Assembly (NCBI RefSeq): GCF_014656355.1 | Contig: NZ_BNCG01000009.1 | Location: 97,167-161,166, forward strand | DNA from: Camelimonas fluminis | GTDB taxonomy: Bacteria > Pseudomonadota > Alphaproteobacteria > Rhizobiales > Beijerinckiaceae | Direction: 5' to 3' | Length of the DNA stretch: 64,000 bases | In this document: piece by piece, positions 17,989-26,465 of the stretch | Numbering within the stretch: position 1 is the stretch's first letter | Layout of the letters: every line of letters starts with the position of its first letter | Program-made: the position numbers and the translations under genes | Notes under the pieces: model-generated | Databases searched by the model: none | Told to the model about the DNA's origin: nothing | What the model saw: only the letters and a program-made list of their open reading frames with translations

Positions 17989-18756
17989 TCGGAATGCTCC
18001 CAGGCAGCCTGTCAGGCGCCGTCATGACGCGGAGCGCCGCGACGCGACGCCGGGCGCAGTGTTGCTGGGCTGGCGGGCGCCCGTCAATCGGCGCGCCACG
18101 CGGCGCCGTTGATCAACACGCTCCGACGATGGCCAACGCCCATTGTCATGCGCCGCCCGCCCCCCATATGCCTGCGAAGACGACGCCCGTCAGATGGCGG
18201 CCGCGCCGCGCATCGCAATTATCCGCTCCATCCGCGCATGTGCGCCATCCATGCATGTGCTCCGCCAGCGCATGATCTGGCGAACCGACTGCGCTGGTTG
18301 CCGTTGTTTCGCCAGACTGGATTTGCTACAAACAGCCCATGGACGCCCGGACGATCATGACAGCGACAGCGCCTGGCCGCGTAGGGACGGTTCGTCCCTG
18401 GCGCGCGATGGCGGTTGCGCGGCTCGACGAGCCGGGCCGCATCCTGCTGCACGATCACACGCGCCTGCCCGGCCGGTTTTTCGGCCGCATGACCGCATCG
18501 GTGCAGGCGGAGCTTACCGGCTGAGGCTTGCGGCGCACCCGCCGCCAGCCTCGCGCAGCGGGCCATCCCGCGCAGGCCGGACGCCGTGCAACGCCATGGC
18601 GCATGTGTCGCCAGCAACCGGCGCACCCTCTCCCGGCCACGCATCAGGACCCGTTGCGCAAGCCCCGTGAACGACACGGCGGCTCCCACCATAACGATGG
18701 GGCCGCATTCCGGCGCACGCCATTGCGCCAGCTTTTCCGAACCAACGAGGCCTGCC
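17989..18756. other. Intergenic region before leuC, 768 bp
   Basis: No gene that I can support. A 61-codon frame at 18339-18524 is the best candidate (see rejected). The leuC promoter and any leucine leader should be here; I saw no leucine-rich leader peptide with a terminator hairpin. Confidence 0.45.
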
Positions 18757-20160
18757 ATGGCTCCCCGCACCCTGTACGACAAGATCTGGAACGACCACGT
18801 GGTCGACACCCGCGAAGACGGCGCCAGCCTGCTGTATATCGATCGCCACCTGGTCCACGAAGTGACCTCGCCCCAGGCCTTCGAGGGCCTGCGCGTTTCG
18901 GGCCGCAAGGTGCGCGCCCCGCAGAAGACCCTGGCCGTCGTCGATCACAACGTGCCGACGTCCGACCGCTCCAAGCCCAACCCCGATCCGGAGAGCGCCA
19001 CCCAGATCGAGACGCTGGCCCAGAACGCCCGCGACTTCGGCGTTGAGTATTACTCCGAGCACGACGTCCGCCAGGGCGTGGTGCACATCATCGGCCCCGA
19101 GCAGGGCTTCACCCTGCCCGGCACGACCATCGTCTGTGGCGACAGCCACACCTCCACCCACGGCGCGTTCGGCGCCCTGGCGCATGGCATCGGCACCTCC
19201 GAGGTCGAGCATGTTCTGGCCACCCAGACGCTGATCCAGAAAAAAGCCAGGAACATGCTGGTCCAGGTGGACGGCAGCCTGCCGGCTGGCGTGACCGCCA
19301 AGGACATCATCCTGGCGATCATCGGCGAGATCGGCACCGCTGGCGGCACCGGCCATGTGATGGAATACGCCGGCCAGGCCATCCGCGAGCTGTCCATGGA
19401 AGGCCGCATGACGGTCTGCAACATGAGCATCGAGGGCGGCGCCCGCGCTGGCCTGATCGCCCCGGACGAGAAGACCTACGAATATCTGCGCGGCCGCCCG
19501 AAAGCGCCGCAGGGCGCGGCCTTCGACGAGGCCGTGCGCTTCTGGGACACGCTGCGCACCGACGAGGGCGCGCACTTTGACTCGGTGATCCGCCTCGACG
19601 CCGCCAATTTGCCGCCGATCGTTTCCTGGGGCACCAGCCCTGAGGACGTGATCTCGGTGGCCGGCGTGGTGCCGGATCCGGACCAGATCACCGACGAGGC
19701 CAAGCGCATCTCCAAGCATCGCGCCCTGGAGTACATGGGCCTGAAGGCCGGCACGAAGATCACCGACATCGGCATCGACCGGGTGTTCATCGGCTCGTGC
19801 ACCAACGGCCGCATCGAAGACCTGCGCGCCGTGGCCCGCATGGTCGAGGGCCGGAAGGTGCACGCCAGCGTCAACGCCATGGTGGTGCCGGGCTCTGGCC
19901 TGGTGAAGCAGCAGGCCGAGCAGGAAGGCATCGACAAGATCCTGATCGCCGCCGGCTTCGACTGGCGCGAGCCGGGCTGCTCGATGTGCCTGGCCATGAA
20001 CCCCGACCGCCTGGCGCCGCATGAGCGTTGCGCCTCGACCTCGAACCGCAATTTCGAGGGCCGTCAGGGCTTCAAGGGCCGCACCCATCTGGTGTCGCCG
20101 GCCATGGCCGCCGCCGCCGCGATCGAAGGCCACTTCGTCGACATCCGCAACTGGGGTTGA
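18757..20160 (+). CDS. leuC: 3-isopropylmalate dehydratase large subunit
   Basis: 467 residues from ATG 18757 (CGAGG upstream); earlier starts lie in non-conserved sequence. With LeuD it isomerises 2-isopropylmalate to 3-isopropylmalate in leucine synthesis. The [4Fe-4S] ligands are Cys348 (FIGSCTNGR), Cys408 and Cys411 ([10 protein letters not shown]), the expected positions within one residue of the E. coli protein. N-terminal [12 protein letters not shown] and [25 protein letters not shown] are family hallmarks. It is followed immediately by a small metallopeptidase and then leuD. Confidence 0.97.
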   Translation: MAPRTLYDKIWNDHVVDTREDGASLLYIDRHLVHEVTSPQAFEGLRVSGRKVRAPQKTLAVVDHNVPTSDRSKPNPDPESATQIETLAQNARDFGVEYYSEHDVRQGVVHIIGPEQGFTLPGTTIVCGDSHTSTHGAFGALAHGIGTSEVEHVLATQTLIQKKARNMLVQVDGSLPAGVTAKDIILAIIGEIGTAGGTGHVMEYAGQAIRELSMEGRMTVCNMSIEGGARAGLIAPDEKTYEYLRGRPKAPQGAAFDEAVRFWDTLRTDEGAHFDSVIRLDAANLPPIVSWGTSPEDVISVAGVVPDPDQITDEAKRISKHRALEYMGLKAGTKITDIGIDRVFIGSCTNGRIEDLRAVARMVEGRKVHASVNAMVVPGSGLVKQQAEQEGIDKILIAAGFDWREPGCSMCLAMNPDRLAPHERCASTSNRNFEGRQGFKGRTHLVSPAMAAAAAIEGHFVDIRNWG

Positions 20161-20165
20161 GAGCC

Positions 20166-20624
20166 TTGAGCGCTTCCGCCGCCGACATTGCCGACGGAAG
20201 CGCTGGCGATCCCGCCCGGGTCGCCAGCCTGACGGCGCCCACCATCGCTGACTTCGAACGGATGGCCGACGACGCGTTCGCCGCCCTGCCGCAGGAGTTC
20301 CGCGACATGTGCGCCGGCGTGCTGATCCGCGTCATGGATTTTCCTGACGAGGACACCATGCGGACCATGGATTGTGAAACGCCGTTCGACCTGCTCGGAC
20401 TGTTTCACGGTCTGGGGCTGGCCCAGGGCGGAGCGTTCCAGCACACCGGACAGTTTCCCAACCAGGTGTTTCTCTATCGCCGGCCCATCCTCGACTATTG
20501 GGCCGAACATGAGGAAACCCTCGGGGACATCGTCACGCACGTCCTCGTCCATGAGATCGGCCACCATTTCGGCCTCTCGGACGATGACATGGAAGCCATC
20601 GAGGCCGCCGCCGAGGCGACCTGA
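20166..20624 (+). CDS. Metallopeptidase family protein (minimal zincin, DUF1025 type)
   Basis: 152 residues if translation starts at TTG 20166, six bases past the leuC stop with GAGAGCC just upstream; ATG 20262 (120 residues) is the alternative. The zinc motif [15 protein letters not shown] near the C-terminus is HExxH plus a downstream Asp/Glu ligand, typical of the minimal-gluzincin family (also called PF06262). The middle segment, [12 protein letters not shown]...[16 protein letters not shown], is shared by that family. Its biological substrate is unknown. It lies between leuC and leuD with no gap before it, so it is probably co-transcribed with the leucine genes. Confidence 0.85.
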   Translation: MSASAADIADGSAGDPARVASLTAPTIADFERMADDAFAALPQEFRDMCAGVLIRVMDFPDEDTMRTMDCETPFDLLGLFHGLGLAQGGAFQHTGQFPNQVFLYRRPILDYWAEHEETLGDIVTHVLVHEIGHHFGLSDDDMEAIEAAAEAT

Positions 20625-20640
20625 TCGGCTCCGGTTTTAT

Positions 20641-20692
20641 TTGACGCATTTTCTTCACGAAAAGTGGCGGCCACTTTTCTCGGAAATGCTTT
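20641..20692. repeat. GCATTTTC-family palindromic repeat, copy 3
   Basis: TTGACGCATTTTCTTC...CGGAAATGCTTTC, about 85 per cent identical to the 2668 and 2769 copies. It sits between the metallopeptidase stop and the leuD ribosome-binding site, inside the leuC-leuD transcription unit. Confidence 0.85.
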
Positions 20693-20721
20693 CGGGCCGC
20701 GCTGGCGGCTGGAGAGACAAC

Positions 20722-21330
20722 ATGCAGAAGTTCACCACGCTGACGGGCGTCGCCGCCCCGCTGGAAATCATCAATGTCGACACCGACATGATCATTCCCA
20801 AGCAGTACCTGAAGACCATCAAGCGCACCGGCCTCGGCACCGGCCTGTTCTCGGAAATGCGCTACAACGAGGACGGCTCGGACAATCCGGACTTCGTGCT
20901 CAACAAGCCGGGCTACAAGGCGGCCACCATCCTCGTCGCCGGCGACAATTTCGGCTGCGGCTCCTCGCGCGAGCATGCCCCGTGGGCGCTGGTCGATTAT
21001 GGCATCCGCTGCGTCATCTCGACGTCGTTCGCCGACATTTTCTACAACAACTGCTTCAACAACGGCCTGCTGCCGGCGATCGTCTCGCGCGAGGACCTGG
21101 ACAAGCTGTTCGACGACGCCAATCGCGGCGCCAACGCCACCCTGACCATCGATCTGGAAGCCCAGGAAATCCGTGGGCCCGACGGCGGCGTGGTGAAGTT
21201 CGAGATCGACCCGCAGCGCAAGCACAAGCTGCTGAATGGCCTCGACGACATCGGCGAGACCGTGCACGCGCGCGGCCCGGCCATCGACGCCTATGAGCAG
21301 CGCATCGCCGGCAACCGCCCCTGGCTGTGA
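20722..21330 (+). CDS. leuD: 3-isopropylmalate dehydratase small subunit
   Basis: 202 residues from ATG 20722 with GGAGAGAC upstream. Swivel domain of isopropylmalate isomerase. [33 protein letters not shown] is the family start, and [22 protein letters not shown] is the substrate-recognition segment (SSREHAPW). It completes the leucine isomerase with leuC 560 bp upstream. The gap is occupied by the metallopeptidase gene and a dispersed repeat. A shared terminator follows. Confidence 0.97.
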   Translation: MQKFTTLTGVAAPLEIINVDTDMIIPKQYLKTIKRTGLGTGLFSEMRYNEDGSDNPDFVLNKPGYKAATILVAGDNFGCGSSREHAPWALVDYGIRCVISTSFADIFYNNCFNNGLLPAIVSREDLDKLFDDANRGANATLTIDLEAQEIRGPDGGVVKFEIDPQRKHKLLNGLDDIGETVHARGPAIDAYEQRIAGNRPWL

Positions 21331-21350
21331 GGCGTTCGCGCCCCTGATAC

Positions 21351-21379
21351 AAAAACGCCCCCGCAAGGGGGCGTTTTCA
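21351..21379. terminator. Bidirectional terminator between leuD and aroB
   Basis: AAAACGCCCCC-GCAA-GGGGGCGTTTT forms an 11-base stem with a tetraloop; runs of A and T on both sides allow use by both convergent transcripts. Confidence 0.88.
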
Positions 21380-21446
21380 TTTGGGGCCCCCGCAAGAGGC
21401 AGCGGTCGCAAGAGGCAGCGGCGGCCCGTTCGCCGGGGCAAACGCG

Positions 21447-22625
21447 TCAGACGTCGGGACCGCCCGCCATATCCGCCTCCAGAAAGGCGCGCACGTCGTC
21501 GCGCGGGACGTTCTTCGCGATGAAGCTCTGGCCAATGCCCCGCGCCAGAATGAAGGTCAGGGCGCCGCGCGACACCTTCTTGTCCTGGGCCATGGCCTCA
21601 AGGACCTCATCCACCGTCCCGACGCCGCCGGGGATCTGGGTGGGATGCACCGGCAGGCCGGCGGCCGCCAGATGGCGGGCGACACGGTCAGCGTCAGCCG
21701 GGGCGCAAAGGCCGAGCCGGGCGGAGAAGCGGAACGCCTGGGCCATGCCGATGGCGACGCCCTCGCCGTGAACCAGCCGGGCGGAATCGTATTGCGTCAG
21801 CCGCTCCAGGGCGTGGCCGAAGGTGTGGCCGAGGTTGAGCAGGGCGCGATCGCCGGTTTCGGTCTCGTCACGGGCGACCACAGCGGCCTTGGCGGCGCAA
21901 CTGGTCGCGACAGCGTATTCGCGCGCCTCCGTCCCGCTGTAGACGGCGTTCCAGTTCTGCTCGCACCAGGCGAAGAACTCCGGCTGGTCGATCAGGCCGT
22001 ATTTGGCCACCTCGGCGTAGCCGGCGCGAAACTCGCGCGCCGGCAGGCTGTCGAGCGCCGCCGTGTCGGCCAGCACCAGCGATGGCTGGTAAAACGCGCC
22101 GATCAGGTTCTTGCCGTGCGGCGAGTTGACGCCGGTCTTGCCGCCCACCGAGGAATCAACCTGGGCGAGCAACGAGGTGGGAACCTGGACGAAACGCACG
22201 CCGCGCCGCAGGATCGCCGCAGCGAAGCCGGTGAGATCGCCAATGACGCCGCCGCCCAAAGCGACGACGATGTCGCCGCGCTCGATCTTCGCCGCCAGCA
22301 GCGCTTCGCAGACCTGCTCGACATGACGCCAGCTCTTGGTGGCCTCGCCCGGCGGCAGCACGATGGCGTCCACCCGCAGGCCGGCCTGCGCCAGGCTGGC
22401 GCGGGCCCGTTCGCCCAACTCGCGATTGACGTTCTCATCGGTGACGATCGCCACATTGGCGCCAGGCGCCAGACGGGCGACGGCGTCGCCCAGACCGTCG
22501 AGCAGGCCGCGGCCAATGCGGATGTCATAGGAGCGTTCGGCCAGCGCCACGCGGATCACGCGCTCGCCGGTGCTGCTGCCAGCCGTTTTTGCCTGCGCCG
22601 CCGCTGCGGAGGCCGCCGTCGTCAT
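21447..22625 (-). CDS. aroB: 3-dehydroquinate synthase
   Basis: 392 residues. Converts DAHP to 3-dehydroquinate, the second shikimate step, using NAD+ and a metal. Marks: LPPGEATKSWRHVEQVCEALL, the nucleotide loop ALGGGVIGDLTGFAAAILRRG, and metal-binding residues in EVAKYGLI (Glu), LNLGHTFGHALE (His) and LVHGEGVAIGM (His). The ATG overlaps the stop of aroK by four bases (ATGA), so the two are translationally coupled in the order aroK-aroB. The first 20 residues form an Ala-rich tail that is probably disordered. Confidence 0.96.
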   Translation of the reverse strand: MTTAASAAAAQAKTAGSSTGERVIRVALAERSYDIRIGRGLLDGLGDAVARLAPGANVAIVTDENVNRELGERARASLAQAGLRVDAIVLPPGEATKSWRHVEQVCEALLAAKIERGDIVVALGGGVIGDLTGFAAAILRRGVRFVQVPTSLLAQVDSSVGGKTGVNSPHGKNLIGAFYQPSLVLADTAALDSLPAREFRAGYAEVAKYGLIDQPEFFAWCEQNWNAVYSGTEAREYAVATSCAAKAAVVARDETETGDRALLNLGHTFGHALERLTQYDSARLVHGEGVAIGMAQAFRFSARLGLCAPADADRVARHLAAAGLPVHPTQIPGGVGTVDEVLEAMAQDKKVSRGALTFILARGIGQSFIAKNVPRDDVRAFLEADMAGGPDV

Positions 22626-23242
22626 GCCCGGTTGTCCTTCTCGATGGGCCGGATGCCCGGCAAATAGTCCAGCACCGCCGCGATCACGTCGTCGACGACG
22701 ACCTCGTGCGGGCTTTCATGGGAATGCACGGTAAGGTCCGCCTCGGCGTAAACCGGATAGCGCTCATCCATCAGCCGGCGCATGGCCCCTTCCGGGTCGG
22801 GCGTCTGCAGCAGCGGCCGGTTGCCGCGCTTGCGCACCCGCTTCATCAACACGTCCAGATCAGCTTTCAGCCAGACGGAAATGCCCCGGGCGCGCACCAG
22901 CGCGCGGGTCGTGGTGTCCATGAAGGCGCCGCCGCCGGTGGCCAGCACATGGCCGCCCTCGGCCAGCAGCCGGGCGATCACGCGGCGCTCGCCATCGCGA
23001 AAATACGGCTCGCCGTGGGCGGCGAAGATCTCTGGAATGGTCTTGCCGGCGGCGCGCTCGATCTCGGCGTCCGCGTCCACGAACGGCAGGTCGAGCCGCG
23101 CGGCCAGCCGGCGGCCGACCGTGCTCTTGCCGCAGCCCATCAGGCCGACCAGAACCAGGGAGCGTCCGCGCAGGCCACGGCGCAGCCGCTCGTAATCGGC
23201 GGAGGCGTCCGGTCTGTCAGCGGAAGTCTGTTGCAACGTCAT
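22622..23242 (-). CDS. aroK: Shikimate kinase
   Basis: 206 residues from ATG 23242. Phosphorylates shikimate with ATP. Walker A GLMGCGKST (33-41), the shikimate-binding Asp/Arg/Gly residues in FVDADAEIE, FRDGERRVI and LATGGGAF, and the lid arginine in RGNRPLL. The N-terminal 25 residues before the P-loop are longer than in the E. coli enzyme, as usual in alphaproteobacteria. No clear ribosome site was seen at this ATG, so the start carries some doubt; the upstream frame to 23452 contains a dispersed repeat and is not credible as coding. Confidence 0.94.
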   Translation of the reverse strand: MTLQQTSADRPDASADYERLRRGLRGRSLVLVGLMGCGKSTVGRRLAARLDLPFVDADAEIERAAGKTIPEIFAAHGEPYFRDGERRVIARLLAEGGHVLATGGGAFMDTTTRALVRARGISVWLKADLDVLMKRVRKRGNRPLLQTPDPEGAMRRLMDERYPVYAEADLTVHSHESPHEVVVDDVIAAVLDYLPGIRPIEKDNRA

Positions 23243-23402
23243 GGGCTGTCGATACCATGCCTTCACGAAACTGTCTTGCTGCGACTGCCCCCCGCGCGCC
23301 CGTGAAACCGGGAAAAATCTGGCGAAAATCGTGGGCGTTAACTGTTCCCTGCCAGACAGGTTGCAATATGATCCGGGCGCTCGCACGCGCCGGTTTGGGT
23401 TC

Positions 23403-23487
23403 GGGCGCTTTCCGGCCAGACGGAATCGTCTGGTCGACCAGAATGCGCGCAAAACAGGACAGTCTGGAGCAGCTTTCGATCCACATG
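23403..23487 (-). repeat. Long dispersed repeat (CTGGTCGACCAGA family), copy a
   Basis: On the minus strand this reads GTGGATCGAAAGCTGCTCC, then CCTGTTTTGCGCGC, ATTCTGGTCGACCAGACGAT and TCCGTCTGGCCGGAAAGCGCCC. The same order of blocks recurs at 37333-37417 and 43976-44062 on the plus strand. It lies upstream of aroK, in the gap between aroK and the small ORF at 23525. Confidence 0.75.
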
Positions 23488-23524
23488 GATCGGAAACCGC
23501 CCGAGGATCGCCGCCGGGGGCCGG

Positions 23525-23695
23525 ATGCCGACGCTTTTTCGCCTACTGGCCATTCTCGCCGTCGCCGGCGCGGTGGCTGCAGCCGCCATGACGGCGCTCG
23601 CGACGCTGGTCACGCCGACGCCGCGCGAAATCACCACGACCATCCGGCTGCCGCCGGACAGCAAGGCCCCGACAGGAGCCGGCCATGCGCGCTGA
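23525..23695 (+). CDS. Small single-pass membrane protein overlapping the XerD-like recombinase
   Basis: 56 residues from ATG 23525 (GGGGGCCGG just upstream) to TGA 23695, too short for most gene callers. One hydrophobic helix, LFRLLAILAVAGAVAAAAM, then a periplasmic tail PTPREITTTIRLPPDSKAP. The stop overlaps the start of the recombinase (ATG 23685) by 11 bases, and the recombinase ribosome site AGGAGCCGG lies inside this frame, so the two look coupled. Small N-terminally anchored ORFs at this place are known in other Rhizobiales. Function unknown. Confidence 0.6.
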   Translation: MPTLFRLLAILAVAGAVAAAAMTALATLVTPTPREITTTIRLPPDSKAPTGAGHAR

Positions 23696-24692
23696 CGCCG
23701 CCGTTGATCTGTTTCTGGACATGCTGGCGTCCGAGCGCGGCGCCGCCGCCAACACGCTCGACGCCTATCGCCGCGATCTCGACGACTATACGGAATTTCT
23801 CGCTGGCGAGGGGCTGTCGCCGGTCGACGCCGACGCCAGCGCCGTGCGCCGCTGGATCGCCGACCTGCATGAACGCGGCCTGAAGGCCTCGTCGGCGGCC
23901 CGCCGGCTTTCCGCCGCCCGCCAGTTGCACAAGTTTCTCTATAGCGAGGGCGAACGGTCCGACGACCCCACCATCGCCATCGACGGGCCGAAGCTGGGCC
24001 GGCCGCTGCCGAAAATCATGTCCATCGCCGAGGTCGACCAGTTGCTGGCGACGGCGCGGGAGGGAGTCGAAGACACCGGGCGCCCCCGGCTGGCGCGGCT
24101 GCGCGCCGCCCGCATGAGCTGCCTGCTCGAACTGCTCTACGCCACCGGCATGCGCGTGTCCGAACTGGTGTCGCTGCCAGCCTCGGCCGCGAATACGCGC
24201 GAGCGGTTTCTGGTGGTGATGGGCAAGGGGCGCAAGGAGCGCCTGACGCCCCTCACCGACGCGGCCCGCCTGGCGATGCAACGCTGGCGGGACATTGCGC
24301 TGGAAGCCGCTCCCATGCCGCAGGCGACGCCGGACGCCGCGCGAGAAAAAACGGCCCCGAAGCGGGGGCGGCCCAAAAAGGCGCCGCCGCCGGCCCCGGC
24401 CAGTCCCTGGCTGTTCCCTTCCGACAGCGCCAGCGGCCATCTGACCCGCCAGGCCTTCGCCCGCGATCTGAAGGACATCGCGGCGGCGGCCGGCATCGCG
24501 CCGTCCAGGATCAGCCCGCACGTCCTGCGCCACGCCTTCGCCAGCCACCTCCTGCACAACGGGGCTGATCTGCGCATCGTGCAGGAGCTGCTCGGCCACG
24601 CTGACATCGCCACGACCCAGATTTACACGCATGTGCTGGACGAACGGCTGAAATCCGTGGTGCGCGACCTGCATCCGCTGGCCCGAAGCTGA
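23685..24692 (+). CDS. xerD: Site-specific tyrosine recombinase XerD with an AT-hook-like insertion
   Basis: 335 residues, about 30 longer than E. coli XerD (298). It resolves chromosome dimers at dif with XerC. SAM-like N-domain (1-100) and a catalytic domain with Arg157 (TGMRVSEL), Lys181 or Lys184 (GKGRKER), His279 and Arg282 (HVLRHAF), His305 (LGHADIATTQ) and the nucleophile Tyr314 (IYTHV). The extra length is at about 205-240, between the beta-hairpin lysine and the first His; it is Pro/Ala-rich and includes PKRGRPKK (225-232), a textbook AT-hook core. XerC is not in the window; the assignment as XerD instead of XerC rests on general sequence feel and is less sure than the family. Confidence 0.88.
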   Translation: MRADAAVDLFLDMLASERGAAANTLDAYRRDLDDYTEFLAGEGLSPVDADASAVRRWIADLHERGLKASSAARRLSAARQLHKFLYSEGERSDDPTIAIDGPKLGRPLPKIMSIAEVDQLLATAREGVEDTGRPRLARLRAARMSCLLELLYATGMRVSELVSLPASAANTRERFLVVMGKGRKERLTPLTDAARLAMQRWRDIALEAAPMPQATPDAAREKTAPKRGRPKKAPPPAPASPWLFPSDSASGHLTRQAFARDLKDIAAAAGIAPSRISPHVLRHAFASHLLHNGADLRIVQELLGHADIATTQIYTHVLDERLKSVVRDLHPLARS

Positions 24693-24982
24693 CCGGTGTC
24701 GACGCCAACATTACAAAATGCTCATTTGACACGTAAAACAGGCGTTTGACATGAAGGGGCCCGATATCAGGGCCAATATGACCGGTGAAATGGCCTGAAC
24801 CGGACGGCTGACGTCGCCCATGACGGCTCCCGGTCAATCAGTGAGCGCGTCGCCGGACAACGCCCATGGGCCCGGCATTGCGCCCTGCGCCCTGGCAGCG
24901 CCAGACCCGGTCTCCCCGGAGCGCTGACCAGTCACATGAAGACGGGGCCTGCGCCCCGCAGCCCGGAAGGGACGGGAATCTG
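24693..24982. promoter_or_regulatory. Upstream region of the RND efflux operon
   Basis: 290 bp. Two TTTGACA blocks lie at 24725-24731 and 24744-24750 within a locally AT-richer stretch, and a GGGCCCGATATCAGGGCC inverted motif follows. These may be promoter or operator parts; no matched -10 box was convincing. Confidence 0.35.
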
Positions 24983-26212
24983 ATGCGTTTGCGCCCTGTT
25001 GTCATCGCCCTGGCCATCGCCGCTGTCGCCGGTGGCGGCTGGTATTACGCGCGGCATCAGGGCGGAGCCGGAAAAGCCGACGGGAAAACCACGGAGAGTC
25101 GCGGACAGGCTGGCCGTCCTGGCGTCGCCGTCATCACCGCCGCCGCGACCTCTGAAACCTTTCCCGTGCGGCGCCGCGCCATCGGCGTCATCGAGACGCC
25201 CGCATCGGTTGTGGTGCGCTCGCGCATCGCCAGCCAGATCCTCGAACAGCACATCCGGGACGGACAGATGGTGAAGGCGGGCGATCCGCTGTTTACCCTG
25301 GACGACAAGGAAGCCCGCGCCGCGGTTGCCCGCGATGAGGCGGCCGTTGCCCGCGACACGGCTTTGCTGGCCCGGGCCAACGCGGACCAGGAGCGCGTCA
25401 AGCAACTGGCGGCGCGCAACACCGCCGCCCAGTCCCAGGTGGACCTAGCCGTCGCCAACGCCCGCAGCGCCGCCGCCGCGCTCGCCGGTTCGCAGGCGGC
25501 GCTCGCCGCCAGCAAGCTCCAGCTGAGTTACACCAAAATCGATGCGCCGATGGCCGGCCGCATCGGCGCCGTGCGCGTGCCGCCGGGCAATCTGGTGGGC
25601 GCCGGCGACCTCTCGGGCCTGGGGCTGGTGACCATCACCCAGATCCAGCCGGTGCGCGTCACCTTCACCCTGCCGGAACGTGACCTCGGGGCCCTGCGCG
25701 GAGCCATGCTCAGGCAGGCGCCCACGGTGCGGGTGATGTCGCCGAATTCCGGCGAAGAGCTGGCCAGCAGCATCGTTGATTTCGTCGACAACGCCGTCGA
25801 CACCGGCTCCGGCACCATCGTCGCCCGCGCCACCTTCCCCAACGGCGACCTGCGGCTGTGGCCCGGCATGTTCGTCGACGTGGCCATGGACCTGGACCAG
25901 CGGCGGGACACCACCATCGTGCCGACGGTCGCGGTGCAGCAGGGCCAGGACTCGCCCTTCGTTTACGTAGTGGGCAAGGACGGCAAGGTCGACTCGCGAC
26001 CGGTGAAGGTGTTCGCCGCACTGGAGGGGCGCACCGCCATCGCCAGCGGCGTCAGCCCTGGCGAGCATGTGATCATTGAGGGGCAACAGCGGGTCGGGCC
26101 TGGCGTGCGGGTTAACGAAACGCTCCGACCCCCCGACAAGAACGCGGAAAAGGAAGACATGGCCCGGACCGGAGCGCCGCGGGCCCGGCCTGAGAAGGGC
26201 AATCCCACCTGA
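24983..26212 (+). CDS. RND efflux periplasmic adaptor (membrane fusion) subunit
   Basis: 409 residues from ATG 24983 (GGGAATC upstream). N-terminal signal/anchor RPVVIALAIAAVAGGGWYY (4-22). Then the standard adaptor order: barrel-sandwich half (VVRSRIASQILEQHIRDGQMVKAGDPLF), a coiled-coil hairpin of about 70 residues rich in Ala/Arg/Glu, the returning lipoyl half (SYTKIDAPMAGRIGAVRVPPGNLV), beta-barrel and membrane-proximal domains. The C-terminal 35 residues are charged and probably disordered. The permease follows at 26466. Closest in style to MdtA-type adaptors; substrates unknown. No outer-membrane channel gene and no regulator are nearby. Confidence 0.93.
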   Translation: MRLRPVVIALAIAAVAGGGWYYARHQGGAGKADGKTTESRGQAGRPGVAVITAAATSETFPVRRRAIGVIETPASVVVRSRIASQILEQHIRDGQMVKAGDPLFTLDDKEARAAVARDEAAVARDTALLARANADQERVKQLAARNTAAQSQVDLAVANARSAAAALAGSQAALAASKLQLSYTKIDAPMAGRIGAVRVPPGNLVGAGDLSGLGLVTITQIQPVRVTFTLPERDLGALRGAMLRQAPTVRVMSPNSGEELASSIVDFVDNAVDTGSGTIVARATFPNGDLRLWPGMFVDVAMDLDQRRDTTIVPTVAVQQGQDSPFVYVVGKDGKVDSRPVKVFAALEGRTAIASGVSPGEHVIIEGQQRVGPGVRVNETLRPPDKNAEKEDMARTGAPRARPEKGNPT

Positions 26213-26323
26213 TCCTGAACCAGGCGGCGCCGGCGTAACGCCGACGCTCCGCTCCAGGGTCCAGGTTTGATGATGATTTTTCAGACGGCGCGACCGGTCT
26301 CGTCCGACCGCAACGCGCCCGGC

Positions 26324-26375
26324 TAGCGCATTTTCGCGAAACGCGGGCTCCGCCTTTCCCGACGAAATGCGTCCG
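26324..26375. repeat. GCATTTTC-family palindromic repeat, diverged copy
   Basis: TAGCGCATTTTCGCG...CGACGAAATGCGTCCG, with the inner palindrome GCGGGCTCCGC; located between the adaptor and permease genes of the RND operon. Confidence 0.7.
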
Positions 26376-26465
26376 ATCCAAGCAACAGAGCGCTTCCGGC
26401 CAACCGGATTTCACTGAAGGCGCTCTGGCACACACGGCGGCGGCCGGCGTCAGGAGCAAGGCGAC

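Noticed and set aside
18339-18524. 61-codon plus-strand ORF upstream of leuC
   Set aside because: No ribosome site, no recognisable domain, and similar random frames exist in this GC-rich gap. It might still be real, but I cannot support it.
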